Source: Pseudoalteromonas rubra
GTDB taxonomy: Bacteria; Pseudomonadota; Gammaproteobacteria; Enterobacterales; Alteromonadaceae
NCBI RefSeq assembly: GCF_005886805.2
Contig: NZ_CP045429.1
Span: forward strand, 714,501 to 778,500
Direction: 5' to 3'
DNA length: 64,000 nt
Each line of letters starts with the position of its first letter. Position 1 is the stretch's first letter. The notes below the pieces were generated by a model. The model was not told the origin of the DNA, searched no databases, and worked only from the letters and a program-made list of their open reading frames with translations. Shown here piece after piece: positions 11,050 through 18,568 of this stretch. Position numbers and translations under genes: made by a program.

Positions 11050-11077
11050 TTGCTACCCTCCCGCCAATTTGTATAAT
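11050..11077 (+). promoter_or_regulatory. Sigma-70 promoter of the tRNA-Leu gene
   Basis: TTGCTA (11050-11055), a 16-base spacer and a perfect TATAAT (11072-11077). The following GCTGGGC discriminator is GC-rich, typical of stringently controlled stable-RNA promoters. Transcription should begin near 11084, about 88 bases before the tRNA. Confidence 0.75.
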
Positions 11078-11171
11078 GCTGGGCATAGAGACGAAGGCAT
11101 ATAAAACAAAGCCTAAGCTCAAAGTGGTTTTTCTTTATTTTCTCTTGGTTAGAAGATTAAAGAAAAATTAT

Positions 11172-11256
11172 GCCAGTGTGATGGAATTGGTAGACATGAC
11201 GGATTCAAAATCCGTTGCCTTCGGGCGTGGCGGTTCAAGTCCGCCCACTGGTACCA
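11172..11256 (+). tRNA. tRNA-Leu (anticodon CAA)
   Basis: An 85-base class II tRNA with encoded CCA. Acceptor stem GCCAGTG pairs with CACTGGT (the first pair is G-T), discriminator A at 11253, CCA at 11254-11256. The D arm contains GGAATTGGTAGAC. The anticodon stem ACGGA/TCCGT encloses the loop TTCAAAA, giving CAA at 11206-11208, which reads UUG. The long variable arm (TGCCTTCGGGCGT) is diagnostic of leucine tRNA, and the T arm is GGCGG-TTCAAGT-CCGCC. A promoter lies upstream and a terminator immediately downstream. Three decayed copies of the gene follow (see the repeat at 11252). Confidence 0.97.
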
Positions 11257-11264
11257 CTTTTTAT

Positions 11265-11294
11265 AACCCTGACCGATTAGGTCAGGGTTTTTTT
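11265..11294 (+). terminator. Terminator 1 of the tRNA-Leu array
   Basis: AACCCTGACC, loop GATTA, GGTCAGGGTT and a run of seven T. It follows the functional tRNA directly. Confidence 0.93.
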
Positions 11295-11400
11295 ATGCCT
11301 GAATTTTAATGTTTTGTTGAGTGTGGTGTAGGACTTGAGCCCCACGCCGGGCGTGGCACTGATATAAGTTAAGAGTCCGCTCAAGGGTACCACTTTTTAT

Positions 11401-11427
11401 AACCCAGCTTTTTAGCTGGGTTTTTTT
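11401..11427 (+). terminator. Terminator 2 of the tRNA-Leu array
   Basis: AACCCAGC, loop TTTTTA, GCTGGGTT and a T run, at the equivalent position of the second repeat unit. The stem differs from terminator 1 by compensating changes, so the fold is kept. Confidence 0.9.
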
Positions 11428-11533
11428 ATGCCTAAATTTTAATGTTTAGCCGAGTGTGGTGTCGGACTTGAGCCCCACGCCGGGCGTGGCACTGATGTAA
11501 GTTAAGAGTCCGCTCAAGGTTACCACTTTTTAT

Positions 11534-11559
11534 AACCCAGCTTTTTAGCTAGGTTTTTT
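11534..11559 (+). terminator. Terminator 3 of the tRNA-Leu array, slightly decayed
   Basis: Same stem-loop as terminator 2 but with one mismatch (AACCCAGC against AGCTAGGTT) and six T. It is weaker than the first two. Confidence 0.7.
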
Positions 11560-11614
11560 ATAGCTGAGATTCAAAGAACCATGCTGAAGTTCGAAGCAGT
11601 GTTTGGACTTGAGC

Positions 11615-11999
11615 GCATGGTGGGTTAATTCAATCTCCTCTTTGCTCGCTGAACGCGTACCTTAGCCAGCAGGTACCAATGCTGTTTTCACTCAGATCAT
11701 TATGTCAGTAAGGTGAGCTCAAACCTTTATCTGAGGCGGGCTCAAATTCAATAATCGGCGATTTTTGAGAAAATGATAAATTTTTTCCAGTATTGAACGT
11801 CTAGTAAGATCAGAGCAAAGCGGTTTTTGGCCTGTGACGTTTTAATATCGCAACGCGCGCTGGCTATCAGGTGCAATCCCGACAACTTTTAAAGAGGCTC
11901 AGGGATTGTTAAAATACACCTCCAGTTGCCGGTTTTATCAGTACCCAACAATTAAAAACCGCCCTATTGACCCTTATACTTCAACAATAGAGAGATAAA
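11615..11999. other. Intergenic region without a recognisable gene
   Basis: No ORF of credible length or composition. It contains an isolated GGTACCA near 11670, possibly a further tRNA scrap, and an inverted repeat CAATCCC/GGGATTG (11874-11880 and 11902-11908) with a 21-base loop, upstream of the small exported protein gene. The promoter of that gene must lie here but no clear -35/-10 pair was found. A purine-rich stretch, AGAGAGAT, stands a few bases before the ATG at 12000. Confidence 0.5.
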
Positions 12000-12401
12000 A
12001 TGAGAACTTTAATTGTATTACTTATGGCTGCTGTTTTTTCAACAACGGTACAAGCGAGTGATGAATCGGGCGAAAAATCTATTCAACACCTTAAAGTGGC
12101 AGACGTGACTTCCATCGAAGATGCAAGAAAGATTTTCATTGAAAAAACCTCAGAAATTAGAAGCAAACGAGATCTGGACGAAGCTGAGTTACAGCAGATC
12201 CACGTGATCACGTATACGCTTGAGAAAAGCGTTGAATTTTTCACATTTAACCTTATCGGCGACAACAAAAAGCTCGCAGATGATCTTGCGGTTGTGGTAG
12301 AAAACATCCACCTTAATTCAGAAAGAAACCGTAAAGAGCAGACTAAAAAGCACCTTAATCAGTATTTTGTGTTAGCAGACAGACTGATTGCGAGTTTTTA
12401 A
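12000..12401 (+). CDS. Small exported protein, DUF6746-like
   Basis: 133 residues with a clear Sec signal peptide (MRTLIVLLMAAVFSTTVQA, cut before SDESGE) and no cysteine in the mature part, so a soluble periplasmic protein. The mature region is charged and predicted mostly helical (DARKIFIEKTSEIRSK, LQQIHVITYTLEKSVEFF, KHLNQYFVLADRLIASF). Length and helical layout recall the DUF6746 group of small periplasmic proteins of marine gammaproteobacteria, but this is from memory and uncertain. Function is unknown. AGAGAGAT precedes the ATG. It appears monocistronic; a weak hairpin follows at 12437. Confidence 0.8.
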   Translation: MRTLIVLLMAAVFSTTVQASDESGEKSIQHLKVADVTSIEDARKIFIEKTSEIRSKRDLDEAELQQIHVITYTLEKSVEFFTFNLIGDNKKLADDLAVVVENIHLNSERNRKEQTKKHLNQYFVLADRLIASF

Positions 12402-12436
12402 TTTAGCACGCTGAGCACGCCTTTCTATACTGACGA

Positions 12437-12454
12437 GGCCGGGTGAACCTGGCC
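12437..12454 (+). terminator. Short GC-rich hairpin, weak terminator candidate
   Basis: GGCCGGG, loop TGAA, CCTGGCC (one G-T pair), 36 bases after the preceding stop. There is no T run, so intrinsic termination is doubtful. Confidence 0.3.
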
Positions 12455-12678
12455 CCGTTGTCCTCCCCACAGCTCCACAACGTATATTCATCGCAAGCGC
12501 AAATTAAGCAGGCTGGCGGATTGGGCCTATAGCGTCCTGGCAGCCGTGTCCGGCCAATTGGCGTTTACATTATTGATACATATAAGGTGTTCGGGCCGGC
12601 CCTTTTGTTCCATTGATTGGTTTTGCGCAATAACTGCGTTCGACTATGCTTATCTTCAGGGTGAACAAGGGGGTTTCC

Positions 12679-13107
12679 ATGGCCTTGATAGAGCTTATTT
12701 ATGTCAGCACTGTAACGGCACCTCTGTCTGATGAGCAGTTGGTTGAGTTAAATCGTTTTTGCAAATCGACTAATCAGCTCAATGGCATTTCCGGCATGTT
12801 ACTTTATGATGGACATCACTTCATGCAAGTGATTGAAGGTGAAAGAGATCATGTTGAGCGTTTGTATAAGAATATTCAACAAGATCCAAGGCATACCGAA
12901 GTGGTCGCGTTGATCATTAACGACCTGCCAAAGCGTAATTTTTCGCGTTGGTCCATGGGGGTGATTGATCTCTCCAAACATCCGAGTTATCGCAAGGTCA
13001 AAACGACACGGCCACACCGACGGCTGCCGCTCAGTTATAAGTTGCTTAAGTCATTTCGCGATCAAGAAATGGAGTTTGAAGAGCGGGTCAGAAAATCGTT
13101 TGGTTGA
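12679..13107 (+). CDS. Short BLUF-domain blue-light photoreceptor
   Basis: 142 residues: a single FAD-binding BLUF domain (about 1-95) plus a short charged C-terminal helix, with no output domain. With the ATG at 12679 (AAGGGGG five bases upstream) the key residues fall at Tyr8, Asn32, Gln50, Trp91 and Met93. These are exactly the numbers of cyanobacterial PixD/Slr1694, which supports this start over the in-frame ATG at 12646. In the family, light rewires the hydrogen bonds between flavin, Tyr and Gln. Short BLUF proteins signal by contacting a partner protein; none is adjacent, as the neighbours are a small exported protein and the upp-uraA pair. Confidence 0.94.
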   Translation: MALIELIYVSTVTAPLSDEQLVELNRFCKSTNQLNGISGMLLYDGHHFMQVIEGERDHVERLYKNIQQDPRHTEVVALIINDLPKRNFSRWSMGVIDLSKHPSYRKVKTTRPHRRLPLSYKLLKSFRDQEMEFEERVRKSFG

Positions 13108-13132
13108 AGTCTAAATTGGTGCTTCATAACGG

Positions 13133-13161
13133 ACAGAGCGACCTTGGAATGGTCGCTCTGT
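13133..13161. terminator. Hairpin between the BLUF gene and uraA
   Basis: ACAGAGCGACC and GGTCGCTCTGT, 11 perfect pairs, around a seven-base loop. The T tail is short (TTGT), so it is a strong stem but a moderate intrinsic terminator for the two converging genes. Confidence 0.6.
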
Positions 13162-13179
13162 TGTCACACCAATTAAGCG

Positions 13180-14424
13180 TTATGCGGCTGGTTTTGGGTG
13201 AGGCAGCACCAGGTTAAGCACAATGCCAAGAATGGCGCAAAGGCTTACCCCTTGTAGACTAAACTCTGTACCACCCAGTTGCATTCCACCAATACCAAAT
13301 ACCAATATCAGTGCAATGATGCTGAGGTTACGGGGGGCACTGAGGTCGGTTTCTGATTTCACTAAAGTGTTTAAACCGACGACCGCGATTGAGCCAAACA
13401 ACAGGGTCATGATCCCGCCCATCACCGGCGTTGGAATGGTTTGCAAGCTGGCGCCCATCTTACCGACAAATGCCAGCACGATGGCTATCACCGCTGTCCA
13501 GGTCATTACCTGAGGGTTGAAGTTGCGGGTCAGCATAACGGCACCGGTTACTTCTGAGTAGGTGGTATTGGGTGGGCCGCCAAACAAAGAAGCCGTTGAG
13601 GTTGCCAGGCCATCTCCCAGCAAAGTGCGGTGCAGGCCGGGTTTTTCGAGGTAATCTTTACCTGTGACGTTACTGATCGCCATCATATCGCCGATATGTT
13701 CAATGGCCGGGGCAATGGCCACAGGCACCATAAACAGAATGGCCGGCCAGTAAAACTCTGGCCAGACAAAGGCAGGGACGGCCAGCCAGCTGGCATTGTG
13801 CACCGCATCAAATTGTACGATACCAAATGTCAGAGATAAGCCGTAACCTGTGATGATACCCGCCAGAATAGGGATCAGGCGGAAAATTCCTTTGGCTGTC
13901 ACTGCCACGATTAAGGTGACTATCAGTGAGGATAATGAAATGATCAATGCCTGATCGTAGGCTACCAGCTGAGCACTGCCGTCACCACTTTTACCCATGG
14001 CCATGTTCACCGCAACAGGCGCAAGGGCCAGTCCGATGACCATAATGACCGGGCCAACCACCACGGGGGGTAAGATCTTATGCAGAATATCGGCACCTTT
14101 AAAGCGTACCAGCAAGCTCAGCAGGATATAGGCAAACCCGGCTGCCATGAGCCCACCCATAGTGGCGGGGATCCCCCACACCTGCACGCTGGCAATGATT
14201 GGGGCGATAAACGCAAAGGAAGACGCCAGAAAGACCGGCACTTGTCCGCGGGTGACAAACTGAAACACCAAAGTACCGAGGCCTGCTGTAAACAGCGCGA
14301 CATTGGGGTCCAGGCCAGTCAGCAGAGGCACCAGCACGAGTGCTCCAAAGGCAACAAAGAGCATCTGAGCACCGCTCAGTATGGTCTTGAGCGATGTCAG
14401 AGAATTAAGGGAGGTGTTGGACAT
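13180..14424 (-). CDS. uraA: Uracil permease (NCS2 family)
   Basis: A 414-residue inner-membrane uracil/proton symporter with about 14 hydrophobic segments. NCS2 hallmarks: QMLFVAFGALVLVPLLTG in TM1, SSFAFIAPI after it, and the substrate-site helix with PVAIAPAIEHIGDM, where the Glu coordinates uracil; GPPNTTYSEVTGAVMLTRN is the TM10 signature. It lies ten bases downstream of upp, as in E. coli, so uptake and phosphoribosylation of uracil are made from one transcript. Confidence 0.95.
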   Translation of the reverse strand: MSNTSLNSLTSLKTILSGAQMLFVAFGALVLVPLLTGLDPNVALFTAGLGTLVFQFVTRGQVPVFLASSFAFIAPIIASVQVWGIPATMGGLMAAGFAYILLSLLVRFKGADILHKILPPVVVGPVIMVIGLALAPVAVNMAMGKSGDGSAQLVAYDQALIISLSSLIVTLIVAVTAKGIFRLIPILAGIITGYGLSLTFGIVQFDAVHNASWLAVPAFVWPEFYWPAILFMVPVAIAPAIEHIGDMMAISNVTGKDYLEKPGLHRTLLGDGLATSTASLFGGPPNTTYSEVTGAVMLTRNFNPQVMTWTAVIAIVLAFVGKMGASLQTIPTPVMGGIMTLLFGSIAVVGLNTLVKSETDLSAPRNLSIIALILVFGIGGMQLGGTEFSLQGVSLCAILGIVLNLVLPHPKPAA

Positions 14425-14434
14425 TCAGGGCGTC

Positions 14435-15064
14435 CTACACAGTGCCAAAAATTTTGTCACCGGCGTCGCCCAGTCCAGGCACTATGTAACCTTTTTCATT
14501 CAGGTGACTGTCCAACGAGGCGGTAAAAATCTCGACATCAGGGTGTGCCGCCAGAGTTTTTTCCACCCCTTCAGGCGCGGCGACCAGCACAATCACTTTG
14601 ATCTCTTTACAGCCCGCTTTCTTTAACATGTCGATTGTGGCAATCATTGAACCACCGGTGGCCAGCATAGGGTCAATCACCAGGCCCATGCGCTCTTCAA
14701 TGTTACCAACGAGCTTTTCAAAGTAAGGCACAGGCTCAAGTGTTTCTTCGTTGCGTTGCAGCCCGACCACACTGACCTTAGCGCTTGGGATCAACTGCAT
14801 CACACCTTCCATCATCCCCAGCCCTGCGCGCAGGATAGGCACAACGGTGATTTTCTTGCCTTTGATGTGCTGTACGGTGAGGTCATCACCCTGCCAGCCT
14901 TTGATGGTAATATCTTCTAATGGGATGTCTTTGGTTGCCTCATAGGTCAGCAAAGTGCCCACTTCCTGACATAACTCGCGAAAGCTTTTTGTGCTGATCC
15001 CGTGCTCGCGCATCAGGCCAAGTTTATGCTGTACAAGTGGGTGTTTGATTACATGAATACTCAT
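14435..15064 (-). CDS. upp: Uracil phosphoribosyltransferase
   Basis: Converts uracil and PRPP to UMP in the pyrimidine salvage pathway. 209 residues, close to the 208 of E. coli Upp. Visible: the N-terminal [14 protein letters not shown], the [11 protein letters not shown] segment, the PRPP loop [18 protein letters not shown] (108 bases of a classical PRTase motif region), and the C-terminal uracil-binding part [16 protein letters not shown]. First gene of the upp-uraA operon. The expression signal must lie in the 132 AT-rich bases before 15064. Confidence 0.98.
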   Translation of the reverse strand: MSIHVIKHPLVQHKLGLMREHGISTKSFRELCQEVGTLLTYEATKDIPLEDITIKGWQGDDLTVQHIKGKKITVVPILRAGLGMMEGVMQLIPSAKVSVVGLQRNEETLEPVPYFEKLVGNIEERMGLVIDPMLATGGSMIATIDMLKKAGCKEIKVIVLVAAPEGVEKTLAAHPDVEIFTASLDSHLNEKGYIVPGLGDAGDKIFGTV

Positions 15065-15196
15065 TGAAAAGATACTCCAAATAAAATTTAACGCTATTTT
15101 AGCTTAGCTATTTGAGAATTACCCTGAGATAACGCAAATAATTTATTCAATGAGTTAGGTGTAGTTTACAGCACTCAATGTAGATAGCTTAAAAGC

Positions 15197-16093
15197 TTAG
15201 TATGCTGGCAGAGGCAGCTGTACGGCCTGAGCAGCGGCGGGTAGTGTGAGGTGAATAACGCGTCGTTCCGACAACCGGTGGCGTTGTTGTAAGTAACCAA
15301 AATGCTTGCGCATTAGGCGGGTTTGCAATCCATTCCTTTGCGCACGTTCCAGTGCTCGGGTGAGAATGGAAATATGGGCTTTGTTTTGTGGGTGCAGATA
15401 AAAATGAAAATCCAGCGGGTAGCTGAGTACCAGATTAGGTTCGATGATCAACCCATCGCTCAGTGGGTAATCATCTATTTCATTGATGCCCCGAGAGAAG
15501 TAATCAAACCCCCGATTGCCGCCTGTGAGCATACGCACTATCGTGCCGTGGTCGCTGGCACTTTCAATATAAGGCAGCTGATTGGCCTGCCAGATCTGCG
15601 TGTCATACCAGCCGGGCGCAAAAACGCCGACTAATTTACTGTCCCGAAAAGAGTCCAGTGATTGCACGGCATCAAAGCGTGCCTGGGTTCGCTGATGGAT
15701 CAATAGCAGCCTTTTGCCAATCAAACTTTGTGTCAGTGGCACATTGATTTTGTGAAATGTGGCATCGCGTTGCGGTGTTGCCAGCCGCATTATCATGGTG
15801 ATTTGGCCACTGTTTAGTAATCTGGATTCACGTTTATATAAAGGGTTAGGGGTCATGGTGAGTGTCAGGTTATAGCCAAGGTCTGCCAGCGAGACATGCA
15901 GCAGCTCACTGATGTACTTTTGCAGCTTAACCTGGCGGACAGGGAGGGTGATATGAAGTTCCGGGGGCGTCGCGTCTTTGCTTATTTGCTGTGCCCTGAC
16001 GGGCGAGAAAAGCTGCACAACGACAAGTAAAAAAATAAGGCTTTGTACTATCCACACAAATTGACTACCCAACCACACAAACTGACTACCCAA
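15197..16093 (-). CDS. Periplasmic solute-binding-like protein (PBP2 fold), no transporter nearby
   Basis: About 298 residues with a hydrophobic export signal (IVQSLIFLLVVVQLFSPVRA) and a mature part like the SBP_bac_3 proteins common in Alteromonadales: LHITLPVRQVKLQKYISELL at the N-terminus and SDHGTIVRMLTGGNRGFDYFSRGINEI in the middle. These are often encoded without an ABC permease and their ligands are unknown. The start is uncertain. The longest frame begins with TTG at 16093, but its first 14 codons are a 21-base tandem repeat coding GSQFVW twice; a GTG at 16057 or a TTG at 16072 are alternatives. It is divergent from the copper operon; a link to copper is not shown. Confidence 0.75.
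   Translation of the reverse strand: MGSQFVWLGSQFVWIVQSLIFLLVVVQLFSPVRAQQISKDATPPELHITLPVRQVKLQKYISELLHVSLADLGYNLTLTMTPNPLYKRESRLLNSGQITMIMRLATPQRDATFHKINVPLTQSLIGKRLLLIHQRTQARFDAVQSLDSFRDSKLVGVFAPGWYDTQIWQANQLPYIESASDHGTIVRMLTGGNRGFDYFSRGINEIDDYPLSDGLIIEPNLVLSYPLDFHFYLHPQNKAHISILTRALERAQRNGLQTRLMRKHFGYLQQRHRLSERRVIHLTLPAAAQAVQLPLPAY
16052..16093. repeat. 21-bp tandem direct repeat at the start of the 15197 gene
   Basis: Two copies of a 21-mer (CCACACAAA-T/C-TGACTACCCAA) side by side at 16052-16072 and 16073-16093, differing at one base. The repeat either belongs to the coding region (GSQFVW twice) or to the 5' untranslated and promoter region shared with the divergent copper operon. Confidence 0.9.
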
Positions 16094-16198
16094 AAACCAC
16101 CGTCACAATTAGTATAGGCAATTTATCGCTATTATTATGCGATGCTTTTCTTTTTTTATTGTTTATGTGAGAATCTGACCCGTTACCCTGAGGGCCTT

Positions 16199-16591
16199 AT
16201 GAATAAATTCACCGCAACATTACTGATGATACTCGCTTTGTTTGCCTTTGTTGTGCAAGGTATGGCGAATGCTGTGGTGGCGTGTGAAGCACATATGCAG
16301 GGCCACGACATGCCAGGGACCATGATGACACATCAGCATGCGTCAATGGACAATCACCTTATGTCGCACAGTGAGTCAAATATGATGAGCCATTCGCAGC
16401 ACGCAATGGATTGCTGCGACGATGACAGTGAGTGTGTATGTCTGACTCATGCTTGCGGTAGCGCCCAACTGCTGCCTGTGGCTGAATTCTCTTTGGCAAC
16501 AGACCTTAGCTATACGGCTGCTTTATGGCAGGAAAACCAACCCCCGGTTGCTGTCGCTCGATCTCTTTATCGTCCCCCCATTTTTGCCTGA
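16199..16591 (+). CDS. His/Met/Cys-rich exported protein, first gene of the copper locus
   Basis: 130 residues from the ATG at 16199; the open frame extends upstream to 16142 but the signal peptide (MNKFTATLLMILALFAFVVQGMANA) fixes this start. The mature part from about 30 to 75 is packed with potential copper ligands (MQGHDMPGTMMTHQH, MSHSESNMMSHSQHAMDCC and CVCLTHAC). It resembles CopL/DUF2946-type small proteins found ahead of copper-resistance genes. A role in periplasmic copper binding or in control of the operon is an inference from composition and position. The residue composition outside the ligand-rich part is ordinary. Confidence 0.82.
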   Translation: MNKFTATLLMILALFAFVVQGMANAVVACEAHMQGHDMPGTMMTHQHASMDNHLMSHSESNMMSHSQHAMDCCDDDSECVCLTHACGSAQLLPVAEFSLATDLSYTAALWQENQPPVAVARSLYRPPIFA

Positions 16592-16745
16592 CCCAGGTGA
16601 AGTGCGTCTGAAATTCGGCATCTGAGCCTGTTTATCCAACTTCTTTTGATGATTTCACTGCATTTTGCAGTGTGATGTTTACATTGATTCTGACCCGGGC
16701 ATGCCATATCGAGTTGCTGTGGGCCAGAAGGAGACGGAGGCAAGT

Positions 16746-17234
16746 GTGTCCTTTACTACCAATAAATATTTTCTATTTCTGAGTGCCTGTTTGTTTTGGT
16801 TGCTGAGCCTGAGTAGTTACGCTCAGAGCAGCCCGAAGCAGGCTTTAACTGTGTATAAAACGCCAACCTGTGGCTGTTGTAAAAAATGGCTGTCGCACCT
16901 GCTTGAGCAAGGTGTAAACGCACAAGGGCAGGAACTGGCATCGCTCAGTGCAATTAAGTCACGGTATGGGATCGCTGCGCGTTATCGTTCATGCCACACC
17001 GCTGTCAGTCACGATGGCTGGGTATTTGAAGGGCATGTCCCGGCCAGGTTTATTCAACAATTTTTAGCCAATCCCCAGAAGGACGCTATCGGTCTTGCTG
17101 TGCCAGCCATGCCGCTGGGATCGCCGGGTATGGAGGTGGGCGGCCGCTTCATGCCCTATCAGGTTCTGCTTTTGATGAAAGACGGCAGCCACCAGATCTA
17201 TGCGCAGGTGAATACCTATAAGGAGCAGTTTTGA
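16746..17234 (+). CDS. DUF411 metal-binding protein
   Basis: 162 residues from the GTG at 16746, which has GGAG about ten bases upstream and gives a normal signal peptide (cut near SSYAQ). The longer frame starts at 16665 but adds an N-terminus unlike an export signal. The DUF411 domain shows TVYKTPTCGCCKKWLSHL (CxCC metal site), GVPARF-like GHVPARFIQQFL, and AVPAMPLGSPGMEVGG, the last being the family signature. DUF411 proteins are usually periplasmic and lie with copper efflux genes. Its stop codon overlaps the start of the next gene (TGATG), so the locus is one operon. Confidence 0.88.
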   Translation: MSFTTNKYFLFLSACLFWLLSLSSYAQSSPKQALTVYKTPTCGCCKKWLSHLLEQGVNAQGQELASLSAIKSRYGIAARYRSCHTAVSHDGWVFEGHVPARFIQQFLANPQKDAIGLAVPAMPLGSPGMEVGGRFMPYQVLLLMKDGSHQIYAQVNTYKEQF

Positions 17235-18568
17235 TGCAACCTCTTACTATCCGGATAGTCAGTTTGACACTGTTGAGTGCACTGACATTGAGTGTCACTG
17301 CCGTACAGGCGTCGGAGCGATTGTCATTACAAAAAGCAATTGAGCTGGCAACGAAACAGGATCCGATATTACAAAAGCAGCATTACCAGCAGCGCGCAAC
17401 ACAAGCGCAAAGCGTTGCTGCCGGTACCTTGCCGGACCCCAAAGTGGCTTTATCTATGATGAATCTGCCTGTAGATGGCTGGCAGCATGACCGTGAAGCA
17501 ATGACGCAGCTCAAAGTGGGCGTGAGTCAGCAGTTTGGTCGGGGTGACGAGCTGGCACTGAAACGTCAGCAGCTGATGATTGCCAGTAGCAAATATGCCT
17601 TGCTGCGAGCCGACCGCACTGCGCAGATCCGCGCTCAGGTGAGTCAATTATGGCTCGATACGTACCTGGCAGAGCGCACCATCGCTTTGATTGAGCAGGA
17701 CAAAGCACTTTTTGAGCAACTGGTTGATGTGAGTAAGGCCAGTTATGCCAATGCCGTGGGGCGTACCCGTCAGCAGGATGTGATCCGCGCTCAGCTGGAG
17801 CTGGTGCAGTTGGATGACCGTCTCAATGTCGAATATCAAAAACGCGACGCCGCACGTGCTCAGCTAATGTCCTGGCTACAAAGCGGCCAGATACAAACGG
17901 CCTGGTCTGATACCCGCTTAGCTCAGGGGCTTCCATCACTTCAGGTTGCGGTTCCGACGCTGTTTGTACAAGGCAAGCCGGATATGCAGCGGTTGCTAAA
18001 CCGGCTAACCAGTCACCCAGTGGTGCTGGCGCAGGACGTGCGTATTGAGGTCGCCGCAAAAGGCGTCGCGATTGCCCGTCAGCAATATAAACCGCAGTGG
18101 GGCGTGAACGCCAGTTATGGTCATCGCAGTGATATGCCTGATGGCAGCAGTCGGGCGGACTTTTTCTCAGTGGGAGTGAGCGTTGATGTGCCTTTGTTTA
18201 CTGCTAATCGTCAGGACCAATGGCTGAGTGCCTCACAGGCTGATCAGGAAGCGATCAAAACGGACAAGCTGTTGCTGCTCAGAGACTTGTCAGGTCAGGT
18301 TGAAAAAGAAGCGAGCCAGCTGAGGCGCCTGTCTGAGCGTCAGGTTTTGTACCGGGAGCAACTGTTACAGCAAACCTACGAGCAGGCCGAAGCCGCTCTG
18401 ACGGCCTACACCAATGACAGTGGCGATTTTGCCGAAGTGGTGCGCGCTCGGATCGCTCAGTTGAATGCCAGAGTGGCCGCAAAACAAATTGACGTAGATG
18501 CGCTGAAAGCCGTTGCTCGATTGAACTATTACCTCACGACTTACCAGCCAGGAGCTGCACATGAATAA
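17234..18568 (+). CDS. TolC-family outer-membrane channel of the copper efflux system (CusC/CzcC-like)
   Basis: A 444-residue outer-membrane efflux protein with a signal peptide (cut after AVQA). It has the OEP family layout: two long helical hairpin repeats (about 30-215 and 225-430), beginning LSLQKAIELATKQDPIL and with GVSQQFGRGDELALKRQQL in the first. It has no N-terminal lipobox cysteine, unlike E. coli CusC. It overlaps both neighbours (TGATG with DUF411; eight bases with the adaptor gene), which means tight translational coupling. With the following two genes it forms a tripartite heavy-metal pump. Confidence 0.9.
   Translation: MQPLTIRIVSLTLLSALTLSVTAVQASERLSLQKAIELATKQDPILQKQHYQQRATQAQSVAAGTLPDPKVALSMMNLPVDGWQHDREAMTQLKVGVSQQFGRGDELALKRQQLMIASSKYALLRADRTAQIRAQVSQLWLDTYLAERTIALIEQDKALFEQLVDVSKASYANAVGRTRQQDVIRAQLELVQLDDRLNVEYQKRDAARAQLMSWLQSGQIQTAWSDTRLAQGLPSLQVAVPTLFVQGKPDMQRLLNRLTSHPVVLAQDVRIEVAAKGVAIARQQYKPQWGVNASYGHRSDMPDGSSRADFFSVGVSVDVPLFTANRQDQWLSASQADQEAIKTDKLLLLRDLSGQVEKEASQLRRLSERQVLYREQLLQQTYEQAEAALTAYTNDSGDFAEVVRARIAQLNARVAAKQIDVDALKAVARLNYYLTTYQPGAAHE

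Larger units (their letters stand above)
11252..11614 (+). repeat. Tandem decayed tRNA-Leu/terminator units
   Basis: Units start at 11252, 11388 and 11521 (periods 136 and 133). Each begins with the tRNA 3' end TACCACTTTTTATAACCC, continues through a terminator and a degenerate tRNA, and ends at the next TACCAC. Units 1 and 2 are nearly identical. The degenerate tRNA keeps pieces of the real gene: GAGTGTGGTG (5' end), GGGCGTGGC (variable arm), AGTCCGC (T arm) and GGTACCA. The anticodon arm is lost, so these are not functional tRNAs. GGACTTGAGC recurs at 11331, 11464 and 11605, so a third, more decayed copy reaches about 11614. The array resembles in design the tRNA-3'-end repeats downstream of E. 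coli tyrT. Confidence 0.88.

Noticed and set aside
11317..11392. Second functional tRNA-Leu
   Set aside because: No anticodon arm and poor acceptor pairing; it is a decayed copy.
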